Shown: positions 9,600-19,533 of the stretch, piece by piece
Numbering within the stretch: position 1 is the stretch's first letter
Layout: every line of letters starts with the position of its first letter
Source of the DNA: Paramoeba atlantica
Taxonomy: Eukaryota > Discosea
Reading direction: 5' to 3'
NCBI GenBank assembly: GCA_977017575.1
Contig: CDRNVI010000004.1
Coordinates: 558,001 to 622,000, forward strand
DNA: 64,000 bases
Translations under genes and position numbers: made by a program
Notes under the pieces: model-generated
Seen by the model: the letters and a program-made list of their open reading frames with translations, nothing else
The model's database searches: none
What the model was told of the DNA's origin: nothing

Positions 9600-10085
9600 A
9601 TGATTTTCTATCCCCCCACCTAGGGGTGACCGCCCCTCTTCAAAAACGAGCAACGAATCTCGGCTTCCTTTAGAGAATACTCTTGTTTAGTGACATTCAG
9701 ATTAATCTTTTCGGAAAGCTCTTCATAACGTGTCTCCTGCTTGCCGCTGCGCTTAGCAACGTTCCGCAATTGCCTAGTACGTAAACATAGTTTCTCGTGC
9801 AGGCGTTCGATTCGCCTACGAAGAGAGCGTTCGATATTCTTATTTCACCGCACCTCATTTGATGTGACTTCGGGGATCACCAGTATACTATTTTCATCAT
9901 TTTCTAGAATTTGTGGTTCTGTATGCGAGTTCGTCTGTAAGGGGGTTCTGTAGTCAGAAACGCTAATGATGAAGCCCTCTGTTCCTCTATAGGTTCTGTA
10001 GGGGGGTTATGTAGGCAGAAACGCTAATGAAGAAGCCCTCTGTTCCTCTATCTCGAGCCTAGCTTCCGTTTCTTGTGTAGTACCT
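9600..10085 (-). pseudogene. Decayed coiled-coil ORF of unknown origin
   Basis: Read on the minus strand, the region around 9640-9850 encodes a charged helical stretch (IERSLRRRIERLHEKLCLRT, then QETRYEELSEKINLN). Upstream of it is a 60-base imperfect direct duplication containing GAGGAACAGAGGGCTTC, which recurs at about 9970 and 10045. Stops and frame changes interrupt it. It may be part of the element whose inverted repeat begins at 10113. No family was recognised. Confidence 0.35.
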
Positions 10086-10112
10086 TTGCCTATGAGCTCA
10101 TCCACCACAAGA

Positions 10113-10157
10113 TCACATTATCACGCCTTCTTAAACACGCTAGTAACCGGTCCCAAG
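10113..10157 (+). repeat. Left inverted repeat framing the 208-bp satellite
   Basis: TCACATTATCACGCCTTCTT through GGTCCCAAGC is the imperfect reverse complement of 11669-11713. Together the two arms frame about 1.6 kb that includes the satellite array, as expected for termini of a DNA element or a foldback structure. Confidence 0.65.
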
Positions 10158-10471
10158 CCCGGCGTCGTCCTCAGGGTACATGAGCGACGAAGTGTGAGTG
10201 AGAAGGAAGTAGAGGTAAGTGTGAGGGAGAAAGGGTATGCCTTTTTCTTAGTGTTTTATTATTGTATCCTTTTAATAGTACATGTGAAGGAAAACCAGAG
10301 GGAAGAGGGGTGCTTTAACTAATAGCCCACTTGATTTTCATTTCATTAATTATTATTGCAACTTGTATTTACATTATTTATTGTCGTATCGTACTTGTAA
10401 TTTGTCGGTTAGGATTATTACTATGCTATTAATTTTCAATGATACTTGGATGAGCATTTCCTACTTTTTGG

Positions 10472-11505
10472 CTTCTAGCATCACTGATCCCCTACAGCCG
10501 GTCAAGCTGTAAGGTTGCAACTTGTATCTCGTGCATCGTCTGGCATACAGTCTTGAACTGTACGATGACCTTATCAAGTCAATCGGCCCTTCGATCCCCT
10601 ATTGACCGTAGGGTTTGAGAACAGTTCGAGTATCACTGATCCGCCAGTAGGGCGTTTGAAGCGTGCATTGTTGTTGGTAACTTCTAGCATCACTGATCCC
10701 CTCAGTAGGTCAAGCTGTTGGGTTGCAACTTGTATCTCGTGCATCGTCTGGCATACAGTCTTGGAACTGTACGATGACCGTTCAGGTCAATCGTCCCTTC
10801 GATCCCCTATTGACCGTAGGGTTTGAGAACAGTTCGAGTATCACTGATCCGCCAGTAGGGCGTTTGAAGCGTGCATTGTTGTTGGTAACTTCTAGCATCA
10901 CTGATCCCCTCAGTAGGTCAAGCTGTTGGGTTGCAACTTGTATCTCGTGCATCGTCTGGCATACAGTCTTGGAACTGTACGATGACCGTTCAGGTCAATC
11001 GTCCCTTCGATCCCCTATTGACCGTAGGGTTTGAGAACAGTTCGAGTATCACTGATCCGCCAGTAGGGCGTTTGAAGCGTGCATTGTTGTTGGTAACTTC
11101 TAGCATCACTGATCCCCTCAGTAGGTCAAGCTGTTGGGTTGCAACTTGTATCTCGTGCATCGTCTGGCATACAGTCTTGGAACTGTACGATGACCGTTCA
11201 GGTCAATCGTCCCTTCGATCCCCTATTGACCGTAGGGTTTGAGAACAGTTCGAGTATCACTGATCCGCCAGTAGGGCGTTTGAAGCGTGCATTGTTGTTG
11301 GTAACTTCTAGCATCACTGATCCCCTCAGTAGGTCAAGCTGTTGGGTTGCAACTTGAATCTCGCGCATCGTCTGGCATACAGTCTTGGAACTGTACGATG
11401 ACCGTTCAGGTCAATCGGCCCTTCGATCCCCTATTGACCGTAGGGTTTGAGAACAGTTCAAGTATCACTGATCCGCCAGTAGGGCGTTTGAAGCGTGCAT
11501 TGTTG
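10472..11505. repeat. 208-bp tandem satellite, about five copies
   Basis: Units begin at about 10472, 10681, 10889, 11097 and 11305 with CTTCTAGCATCACTGATCCC. The middle three are almost identical; the first and last differ more, the usual pattern when unequal exchange homogenises the centre. Each unit holds two CACTGATCC motifs and a TGGAACTGTACGATGACC segment. The period, 208, is not a multiple of three, so the repeated open frames seen inside are incidental. Confidence 0.93.
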
Positions 11506-11668
11506 GAGGTATGTGCTTGACAGAGACCAGAGTAGTGAGCCTCGCCCTTTCTCAACTGAATAAGGCAGTCAATCCCTGTACACGTGGAATGGACCAAGCT
11601 GTTTCGTAAGAAAACAGAAGGAAAGAAGGAGAAGAGATACGCTACGGCACTGGCATGCCTGGCACTGT

Positions 11669-11713
11669 GCTTGGGAACCGGTTCCTCGGTGCTTAGGAAG
11701 GCGTGATAATGAG
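11669..11713 (-). repeat. Right inverted repeat framing the 208-bp satellite
   Basis: GCTTGGGAACCGGTTCC through AAGGCGTGATAATGAGG pairs with 10113-10157. Beyond it lies CCACTGGCCAGGATACCTGTCCAGT, a further small hairpin, and TCGTTGCCCC / GGTCAACGACC. Confidence 0.65.
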
Positions 11714-11879
11714 GTCGTTGCCCCACTGGCCAGGATACCTGTCCAGTAAGGTCAACGACCCATTATCTCGGCGCACGAAATGCGCCAATGCTTGCCTGGC
11801 ACCGTGACTGCATGCAGAAAAAAAATGACTTTTGACACTACCGTTGACGTAGTGAAGTTTTTCGTGACTCGGCTGTGTG

Positions 11880-12175
11880 TCATGAACCGACGCTTTTGGG
11901 GCTCAGCGTTTTCCCGGATTTTTATGATCCGAGGCCTTTATGGCTCAGCGTCTGGGCTTTCCACTACGTTGCGCGTAGTGAGGTCCTTTGGACTGTTGTT
12001 TCCCGGACTTTTTATGATCCGAGGCCTTTTATGGCTCAGATTCTAAGTGACGCTTTTCCACTACGAGGTGCGTAGTGAGGTCCTTCGGACTTCGTTGTTT
12101 GCCAGATTTTGATGATCCGAGGCCTTTATGGCTCAGCGTCTGAGTGACGCTTTCCACTACGTAGCGCGTAGTGAA
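11880..12175. repeat. Three ~95-bp direct repeats with CACTACG hairpins, upstream of a transposase
   Basis: TATGATCCGAGGCCTTTATGG recurs with GATCC at 11926, 12016 and 12114. Each copy is followed by CTTTCCACTACG, a short loop and CGTAGTGAGGTCC, an inverted repeat able to form a hairpin. A fourth, weaker hairpin (CACTACCGTTGACGTAGTG) lies at about 11838. Repeated subterminal sites of this sort often bind transposase. No matching repeats were found 3' of the transposase. Confidence 0.75.
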
Positions 12176-12763
12176 ATAAACGTAGGAAATAAACCGCACC
12201 TGTCTGTAAGCAAAGCAAATCAGCGCGAACGAGAGCTCGCAATTGAACTAACTCTTCTGAAAGGAGAGTTGAAAACGTCTACCGAGCTTTGCGAACACTA
12301 CAAAGCGCAGTGCGAAATTTTAGAAAAAAGCGAAACAACATTGCTACTTTCTATCGCTCGCCTCAGGGACGAAAATTTTTTACTCAAGCAAAGTGAGGGA
12401 TGGAAAGGAGAACCGAAAAAACAAGTTGGTCGTCCGCAGAGTCGTCGAAAAAGAAATCGAAGAGGCCTACCGCGCATTTGGTTCGGAAAAGGTGGTTTGA
12501 CTGAAACAGGCGTCATCACGGTCAAACTTCTTTTTAAGACTGGGATGTTCACACAAGCTGACTTGTGTCACATGCTGTTCCTTACGCGAAGCACTTGCAG
12601 CAGAATTTTGCAACGTCCGGAAGGTGACGAGCGACTAAAGAAACTTGCACACACACGTACCACTTTACAGAGTTGGTCTGGTTACGAGAATGCGAAAAAC
12701 TTCCCAAAGTATAGGCTGTTGTCAACTCGCAAAGAACACTTACTAATCTTCGTTGCACAATGA
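12128..12763 (+). CDS. Tc1/mariner-type transposase, N-terminal ORF
   Basis: A 211-aa open frame. After a repeat-derived lead, it has a coiled coil (about residues 30-90, with ERELAIELTLLKGELKTS and IARLRDENFLLKQS), a basic GRPQSRRKRNRRG segment and a helix-turn-helix region (about 115-165, TQADLCHMLFLTRSTCSRIL). It ends in an ATGA overlap with the next frame, which carries the catalytic part. The true start is uncertain because the first ATG lies inside the direct repeats. The two frames may be read as one protein by frameshifting, be coupled by termination-reinitiation, or be the result of a mutation. Confidence 0.65.
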   Translation: MAQRLSDAFHYVARSEINVGNKPHLSVSKANQRERELAIELTLLKGELKTSTELCEHYKAQCEILEKSETTLLLSIARLRDENFLLKQSEGWKGEPKKQVGRPQSRRKRNRRGLPRIWFGKGGLTETGVITVKLLFKTGMFTQADLCHMLFLTRSTCSRILQRPEGDERLKKLAHTRTTLQSWSGYENAKNFPKYRLLSTRKEHLLIFVAQ

Positions 12764-13629
12764 TGCAAATGAGTGAAGTACCTTTACATGTTTCTAGGCG
12801 ACGAATGCAAGCCCTTCTGTATTATCATGGTTATCGATTCCTCTCGAAGGAGCACACGCTTCACTTGACAGAAGCGAAACGCAAGGCTCGCGTAGAATTT
12901 TGTCATGCCATGCTTAAAGAGAACAGCATGTCTAATGGACCATTTTTTAGTTGTCTGGTCTTCACGGACGAGGTTAATGTACACGCTGGAGACCTGTCTC
13001 GTGGCGCTTGGCAAAGTCCCGAAGATCGCGTTCCGAAAAGCTGTTCTCATCATCCGACAAAGGTGATGTTATGGGGGGCTATCGACAGTGATGGTCGGGT
13101 AATTTTTCATTGGTGTGACGACTTTCGACGGTTCTACAGTGATGAGAATGTGCGTCGCACAGTCTTTAGTGAAATTGGTGAAATGCCACCGCCAAACAAA
13201 CAATTCGGTTCCATATATTACAGAAAGCAAGTCCTGGAAGCACACTGGGCTCCTTATGCGCGTTTGCACTCAACAACAATCCTAGTTGATGACGGTGCAC
13301 CTCCGCATACCGCAAAAAGAACGGTGGAGCGGTGGACGACACATGTGGCATTCGAAAACGCGGAAGCACCTCTCCGCCAGTACCACTCTTCGTTCGATGA
13401 GAAGAAGATACCTCCGAAATGGCCAGCAGATTCTCCTGACCTAAACCCGATAGAACACCTTTGGAGAAAAAATAAGAGAAATCCATTGACAGTAGCGGAA
13501 ATAAAAGCTGTTTGCGAGGAATATTTAAAGTCAGAATCATGCGAGATTTATTGCCAGAAATTACATGCGACATTCAAGAAAAGGTTGGAGTTCTGTATTC
13601 AAAAGGAAGGGAAAAAAATCCCTTACTAG
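12760..13629 (+). CDS. Tc1/mariner-type transposase, catalytic ORF (wide DDE spacing)
   Basis: A 289-aa frame with all landmarks of the IS630/Tc1/mariner catalytic domain. The first Asp is in LVFTDEVN. RGAW follows, then VMLWGAIDSDGR. The second Asp is in LVDDGAPPHTAK and the third acidic residue is the Glu of WPADSPDLNPIEHLW. I count 53 residues between the second Asp and the Glu, against about 34-39 in usual families, because of an insertion (about ENAEAPLRQYHSSFDEKK). The catalytic residues are intact and the frame is clean, so the element may be young. Termini were not identified. Confidence 0.8.
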   Translation: MMQMSEVPLHVSRRRMQALLYYHGYRFLSKEHTLHLTEAKRKARVEFCHAMLKENSMSNGPFFSCLVFTDEVNVHAGDLSRGAWQSPEDRVPKSCSHHPTKVMLWGAIDSDGRVIFHWCDDFRRFYSDENVRRTVFSEIGEMPPPNKQFGSIYYRKQVLEAHWAPYARLHSTTILVDDGAPPHTAKRTVERWTTHVAFENAEAPLRQYHSSFDEKKIPPKWPADSPDLNPIEHLWRKNKRNPLTVAEIKAVCEEYLKSESCEIYCQKLHATFKKRLEFCIQKEGKKIPY

Positions 13630-13938
13630 GGATATAAATTTTAGATTCGGGAGTAGAAACAATACTAAAGTCTATAGAATTCTATATTAGAGCTTTCTGT
13701 TGACTTCTAGGTCGTTCTTGAAATGCTTTGTGTTTTAGCAAACGATCCTGTACTTCGTATACATTTCCTTCGTATACATTTCACACGTATTTATGTCAAA
13801 AATTCGATAAAACAGGGCCGAAAAATTGCGTCTTACCCAATATTGGGACCGCAAAATAAATCATTTTATTTAGAAACTGTTTCAAACTATTTTTACACTA
13901 AAGCCCCCACCCTAAATGATGCGTTTCCACCACTTATT
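13630..13938. other. Intergenic between two transposon remnants
   Basis: No gene seen. A short direct duplication CGTATACATTTCCTTCGTATACATTTC lies at about 13756-13783. Confidence 0.4.
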
Positions 13939-14406
13939 TCATCTGAGGACCTTTCCTATGAGCGAAAAGTTTGTTGCAATATGGCTGGAACGGCACTGTA
14001 CGTTCACTATTCCGGCGAGAAAAACCGTCACTGCCTCCCCTTCATTTGTTTGAGAAATCTTCATTGATTCAGAACCAACGGAGGCAAGGGTCATGCCGTG
14101 CGGCCCCCCATCAAGAAAAGCTGAAGTTTCATCCCCAAAAAAAACAAAATTATATTGGCGAATGCGATGCTGCGTGTACAGCTGCCTCGACCAAGAGACG
14201 ATTCTAGCCTCAAGATCTGCAGGTGCAATAACGCGTTTTCTCCCAAAACGCTGCCAAGGCCAACCGAAAGCGTATTTAAAATTTTTGTTTATCCGTTCTT
14301 TCGATTTCTCGGACAAAGAGCCTTCCGATCTGCTTTCGAATACTCCATGACGTTGCATGAGTTCGAATACAAGAGATTTGTTGATGGAAATGTGTGCAGC
14401 CAACAT
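13939..14406 (-). pseudogene. Transposase remnant related to the 56407 element
   Basis: A 155-codon minus-strand frame. It matches the middle of the protein at 56622: APADLEARIVSWSRQLY against APADVNLRISRWAEKLY, then FVFFGDETSAFLDG against FALFGDETAMFVNG, then EAVTVFLAG against ETVTAFLAG. This region resembles the start of the DDE_1 (pogo/Tigger/Jerky-like) catalytic domain, the Asp of GDET being the first acidic residue. The remnant ends just after FLAG; no protease part follows. It lies 140 bases downstream, in the same direction, of the zinc-knuckle fossil at 14547. Confidence 0.6.
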
Positions 14407-14546
14407 ATGCTCAAGTTCATCGTGTACTTTTTCTTCAGCAGCTCTGCGCGCAGAATTCGCACCCCGTTCTCTTTTGCGATTACTCCCCCCACGATTGACG
14501 CGTTCGGATACCTGTATATCAGTGGATTAAACTAAACTTCTTCTGT

Positions 14547-15892
14547 CTACTTCTTCTGAAATTTGTTCTGAGCTACTGAGCCAGAATGACTACGCTTATA
14601 ATTGTTGCCTTTTCCGGGCAAGAATTCGATTTTTACTTTGCAATCCCGGATTTCATGGCCTCTCTTCCCGCAGTGACGGCACGTACCTCGTGGAGCATGT
14701 GGGTAGTTCCAGGCTTCGATACTTGAGGATACTTTAACGGGGTGGGGTGGTTTGTAGGCGTTTCGCGCTGCTGGGGTGCGAAGGGCCAACGGAACTGTAC
14801 CAGCCGCAAACTTGTGCATGGTTGACGAGTCGCGGTTTACCACTTCCAATGCACGTTCGTGTCCCGCGAGATTGGCCACAATGGACTTGTTCGTGGCTTT
14901 GTTGTGGTCGTCAAGCATGAGGCGTTCGAGGGCCTCTGCAGACACCGCAGCACCCTCATATCGTAGGCGGTGCATGGGGAGCACCGCTCCCATCTTGCAT
15001 AGGAGGGACCAAACCCCGAGTCGCACGCCCTCCGAATCAATGCTTTTTATCGGAGCGTCAGGAGGGGAGTCTGCCAGAACCTTGGCGTAGTGCACCATGT
15101 CTGGTCGGTTGACGACCGATTCCTTCACTGTCCTATTTACTTGCGGCGAAAGCCACGGATCTGTAGTAAACCCTGTGTCTGTTAAACACTGATGAAGTTG
15201 GGTACCGCAGCGAGGGCTTTCACGCGTCTCAATAAGACCGCAAAAAGCTTTCCGGAGATTCTTGCTGTTTTGATCTCCGTGGTTCGGAGGTTCTAATTCT
15301 ACGATTGGTTCAACTTCAGAGTGCGCTAGATCAATTAGAATACAAGCCCGCACAGCGCATCTCGCAAGTAGACAATAACAGCTTGGGAGACGTTGTCTGG
15401 CGAAACATCACCACGCACCATCGCATCAAGGGTCCGCCGGACAATGCGCGCTCCATTTACGGTGTTTCCCTTCGCCGCCGTAGCAACAGCAATCTCGAAA
15501 ATAGGTATTATATTCTTTTCCTTTACATACTGAATTGCTTTGTACTGTTGTTTTCAAGCCCCACCTGTCGACTAATGGTGTTCACCACTTCTGTCTTCCA
15601 CTCAAAGATATTCCTTCTATGGACCTGACACTGGGAAGCAATTGCTAGGGACTCCTTGACATATCTTAATCCGGAACCAAAACTTTTGGGATGGTTTGCG
15701 CAGATCCGAAGAAAAGGAAGGGTATAGCCTAGATAATCTCTTTCTACAGCTCCCACTGTTCCTTCGTTTCCAACAAATACTGGAGAAAGAGTCAAGGAAC
15801 TTTCCTTTTTCGTGATGCTGCGGACATATCTCCTCGGTTACAGCGCCCTGATTCCGCAAAAAATTCAAAGTTCTTTGGAATGTGACCGTCAT
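14547..15892 (-). mobile_element. Gag-like zinc-knuckle fossil, copy 1
   Basis: Minus-strand remnant. The main open part (14547-15353) encodes a helical region ending in a CCHC zinc knuckle (CRHCGKRGHEIRDC), as in retroelement nucleocapsids. Further coding-like sequence continues upstream to about 15892. It is related to the fossil at 36224-37491 over the whole main part. It looks broken, with at least two or three breaks. No reverse transcriptase, integrase or terminal repeat lies beside it, so the parent element cannot be named; a retroelement gag is most likely, and an accessory ORF of a DNA transposon is possible. Confidence 0.5.
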
Positions 15893-16176
15893 GCTTCTTT
15901 TTCAATATGCAACTCAAATCTGCACATGTGCATGTCATTAGTATTGGAATAAATTTATATTCTCTTTTTTTGTATTCAGAATCTCAATATTAGACCAATA
16001 AAATACGTTGCTTTAGAAAATATAGTTTTCAAAAAATGACTACAATTGAATCCGACATAAGCCGTTTTTTGCATAGTGCATGTAGATTTACACTGTATGT
16101 GGGCAATCTCATGTCACACAAAAAGAATTTATGACAGCTGTGATTATTTATCTTTTTTCTTGTCTTTCTATTTGTA

Positions 16177-16680
16177 ATGTTTTCTCGCGCACTTCCAAAC
16201 CTCACCAAGAACATCGCAAAGCTTCGTCGTAAAGTTATCAAGAAGCCGTGGGCTGGAAAATCAGCCCCGACAAGTGCAAAAAGCATGTTCATGTCAAAGT
16301 TTCTCAAAGGCAAAAAGGGAGCCCCAGATCTCGCCGGAGCACATGCCGCTTTTAAAAAGTTATCTCCTTCTAAAGTCAAGTCTTTGAGTAAGATTGCTAC
16401 CCAGAATATGAAACAGAAGAAAGCGCTCAAAGCACAAGTGAAAAGCGCAAACTGCAAGCCTTATAGCTTGTTCTTAAAGCGTACCATGCCAGCAATGTGC
16501 CAGGCAGAGAAGGGAAACCACAAGAATCAAAAGGCTTGTTTCCGCGCGGCGTCAAAGAAAGCATCTGCCAAATATAAGAAGCTGTCAGCCGCTCAACGCA
16601 AAGCTCTTTCATATGAAGCAGCACGACTCCGTAAGAAGGGCAAGGCCTTCATTGAAAGGCTGGTAAAGAAGAAAAAGTAA
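16177..16680 (+). CDS. Mitochondrial HMG-box-like DNA-packaging protein, paralogue 2
   Basis: A 167-aa protein with the same plan as 6453: presequence-like MFSRALPNLTKNIAKLRRKV, box 1 about residues 32-78 and box 2 about 90-150 (KPYSLFLKRTMPAMCQAEKG). It has extra Lys and ends KKKK. Its leader (about 16080-16176) aligns with that of the copy at 17228, including GTCACACAAAAAGAATTTATG and the pyrimidine run before the ATG, so the pair arose by tandem duplication that included the upstream region. Box 1 begins KSMFMSKFLKGKK where the other two copies have ALRVFIAK. Confidence 0.72.
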   Translation: MFSRALPNLTKNIAKLRRKVIKKPWAGKSAPTSAKSMFMSKFLKGKKGAPDLAGAHAAFKKLSPSKVKSLSKIATQNMKQKKALKAQVKSANCKPYSLFLKRTMPAMCQAEKGNHKNQKACFRAASKKASAKYKKLSAAQRKALSYEAARLRKKGKAFIERLVKKKK

Positions 16681-17227
16681 GCGTTTCGATTCAATCGAGG
16701 GTAGAAAAAATGTTTTTAAATATAGTTGATAAAGTAAAAATATTATAAAAAGTACTAGAATGCTTATCATTGTAGCTATTTTATAGCTTTTTTTGTAAAT
16801 GAGATCGCGCTGCGAATACACATACATATAAGATCATTTTCATGCATCATGTAGGATCATTATCCTTTACTAATAGAATTTACTAATAGATTCTTTTTAA
16901 AATTTAAATTTACGTGCACAGGACTTTTTACCTTTTTAAAAATTATGCTTTTACAGGTTAGAGAAAATGGATAGATCAAGTACGTCAGTAAAAGTGATTG
17001 GATAATACATGTTTATAGATAATATGTTTAGATAATAACATGTATATTTTCGTTGTACGATAATAACCCCGTTCAACGAAACAACTAAAATTATAGAATT
17101 TAATGAGAGGGAGAGTAGCCAAGAGTAGGCAATCTTTATGTAGATTTATGTGGTCAATTTAATGTCACACAAAAAGAATTTATGTCATCCCGGATTATTT
17201 ATCTTTTTTGTTGTCTTTCTACCTGTA

Positions 17228-17731
17228 ATGTTTGCTCGTGTATTTCCAAACCTCGCCAAGAACATCGCAAAGCTTCGCCTTAAAGTTATCAAGAAGCCGT
17301 GGGCTGGGAAGTCGGCCCCGACAAGTGCGCTGCGTGTATTTATAGCAAAGTTTTGCAAAGGCAAAAAGGGATACCCAAATCTCGCCGGAGCACATGCCGC
17401 TTTTAAAAAGTTATCTCCTGCTCAAGTCCAATCCTTGAATAAGATTGCCGCCCAGAATATGAAACAGAAAACAGCGCTCAGAGCACAAGTGAAAAGCGCA
17501 CGCTGCCTTCCTTATGGCTTGTTCTTAAAGCGTACCATGCCAGCAATATACCAGGCAGAGAAGGGAAAGCACAAGAATCCTAAAGCTTGTTTCCGCGCGG
17601 CGGTAAAGAAGGTATCTGCCAAATATAAGAAGCTGACAGCCGCTCAACGCAAAGCACTTTCAGATCAAGCAGCACGACTCCGTAAGAAGGGCAAGGCATT
17701 CATTGAAACGCTGGTAGAGAAGAAAAAGTAA
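17228..17731 (+). CDS. Mitochondrial HMG-box-like DNA-packaging protein, paralogue 3
   Basis: A 167-aa protein. An in-frame ATG lies 26 codons upstream (17150), but I chose 17228 because it aligns with the starts of both paralogues and the sequence before it aligns with their noncoding leaders. It has the presequence MFARVFPNLAKNIAKLRLKV, box 1 (ALRVFIAKFCKGKKG) and box 2 (LPYGLFLKRTMPAIYQAEKG). By eye it is a mosaic: box 1 is nearer the 6453 copy, while parts of box 2 are nearer 16177, which suggests gene conversion. It probably binds mitochondrial (kinetoplast-type) DNA; this is inferred from composition, presequence and box pattern. Confidence 0.72.
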   Translation: MFARVFPNLAKNIAKLRLKVIKKPWAGKSAPTSALRVFIAKFCKGKKGYPNLAGAHAAFKKLSPAQVQSLNKIAAQNMKQKTALRAQVKSARCLPYGLFLKRTMPAIYQAEKGKHKNPKACFRAAVKKVSAKYKKLTAAQRKALSDQAARLRKKGKAFIETLVEKKK

Positions 17732-19340
17732 CCGTGTCGCTTCATTCAAAGATTAAATAAAATGCATCTAAATGCGAAACGTAGAGTTGATAAAGTGAAA
17801 AAGTTACGAATAATACTAGAATGAATGTCATTGCAACCTTGTTTTTATACACTGTAGTTTTGTAAATGTCTTGAAAGAGAAAATACACCCACGATGATGC
17901 TCCATTTACTGATAGATTTAAAAAAAATAGAAGTCTAGATTTAAAGGAATAGAACGTACAAAGTGCATCTGTATGATTGATTGAACCAATATGTAGGTTT
18001 GTTGATGGATTTTTATTATTGTTATTCTTGATTTGTGAATTTGCACTTTTGCGCTTTCCCTAAATTTGGGGGGTTTTAGTGCGCTTCTAGGAGACAAGCA
18101 GTTTCAGGAAAGACTGTTTTTGGAAATATGTTTTTTGGTAAGTGTAACGCGCTATTATTCTCCAAAAATTATGTAGTCAGGTACACGAGATTTGCCGTAA
18201 GGAATTCGGTCGTAATCAAACCTCGTGTCAAACCTTCAGTCCGAAGGGTTTCACTGCTCCCGACGTTCTGTCACGCACACTTTAAGCCTAAAGCACGAAG
18301 ACATGATCTCGAGCCCATTATTCGGACTTCACAAAAAATAGTACCAACCAATATGTGGTAGAAAAGGTAAGGAGGCCTATTTAGTGAGAGAACTTCGAAA
18401 GAGATACAGAAGTAGGTTAGCAGATGTCTCACACTCCCAAAAGGCATACATTTGCTGCTGTAGATATCGCAGTACGTAGTAGCAGTAGATCTACGGCAGC
18501 TGTAGATGATTTTCTGCTGTAGATTTTGAAACAAAAACGCTGTATTGAAAGTTTGGGTCACCGGCAGTATAAATGTAGGTCGAAAAAAGATTTTTTGGGA
18601 AAGAAATCTTTTAATAAATTTCAACCTTGAATGGTTGTTCTATTGTATTTAGACGTATGGTAAACGGCTTTAGCGGCGTTCAAAGTGATATTTCAGCTCT
18701 TTTACACTCGACTTTACACTTACTATCCGCCCTATTTAGTGCTTAGATTTTTCTTTAGATTCCTTCTAGATTCCCTCGAGAAAACATTGCTCTCTAGATG
18801 TCATCATATACTTGAGGGGCTACGGATGGCGAAATTTCGCAAAGTTTGACCAGGGATTCATCATGTTCTCAACGTTTCGTGAGGTTTCACCGAGGTTTCG
18901 CGAAGTTTCATCGACGTTCCGAAAGGTGTTATCGAGGTTTCTTGAGGCTGCATCCAGAATTTACCAAAGTTTGGGAGAGGTTTCTCGAGGTTTTATCCAC
19001 ATCCCCTCACTTGAAGATCTTTTATCAGGATGGACAACATTGACAAGGGGCGTTTAACCCAAAACAGTGGTTTCGCAGCCAACACACAGTTTTTTCCGCC
19101 TTTAACGGCGCAATTGAGGCCGCTGGCAGCAAATAGGCCAAAGTAGTACACGTTGCACAGAACATTTGGGAAGTGAAAAGGGTCCGAAATACAGGGAGTA
19201 CGTTTCCAAAGAAGTTCGAATTCCTATTGAAAAATTATTTCTCCTGCGTACATGTATTTCCTTCAAAGAAAATGAATTCGAAAAATGTTGAAAAATTTCA
19301 CGTTTAACCTACATTTATACTGCATATTACCCGAACGTTT
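17732..19340. other. Long intergenic stretch with degenerate GAGGTTTC repeats
   Basis: I see no gene in these 1.6 kb. At 18440-18530, GCTGTAGAT recurs several times. At 18855-19000, short imperfect repeats (GAGGTTTCACCGAGGTTTCG and similar) form a degenerate minisatellite, with weaker relatives at 26340-26420. The remaining open frames look random. Confidence 0.5.
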
Positions 19341-19400
19341 TTCATGTTTGAAATTTTTTAGAAACCGATTCCGTATACTTTCAGTTCTCATTGGTTCATA
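19341..19400 (+). promoter_or_regulatory. Orphan LRR-gene leader
   Basis: TTCATGTTTGAAATTTTTTA through CATTGGTTCATA matches the 60 bases directly upstream of the LRR gene at 37712 (about 37650-37710), with a few substitutions. No LRR coding sequence follows; the VIPER-like fossil begins instead. The LRR gene was probably lost or displaced. Confidence 0.5.
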
Positions 19401-19533
19401 GGAGCCTGCGATATTAATTGGAATTGTCTATATAATTAGGAATATTTTATAACGGCTCAATGTTTGTATTACATGTACATTTGTTTTATGGTAGGATTCA
19501 TCCATTGATTATTCACGATAAAAAATTTGATTT

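Noticed and set aside
10602-11357. Repeated open frames of about 70-100 codons in the satellite
   Set aside because: They repeat with the 208-bp unit, each begins in a different frame because 208 is not divisible by three, and they resemble no protein.
17150-17227. Upstream ATG for the third HMG-like protein
   Set aside because: The extra 26 codons align with noncoding leaders of the paralogues.
18271-18624. 117-codon minus-strand frame
   Set aside because: No motif, composition like the AT-rich flank, no conserved neighbour.
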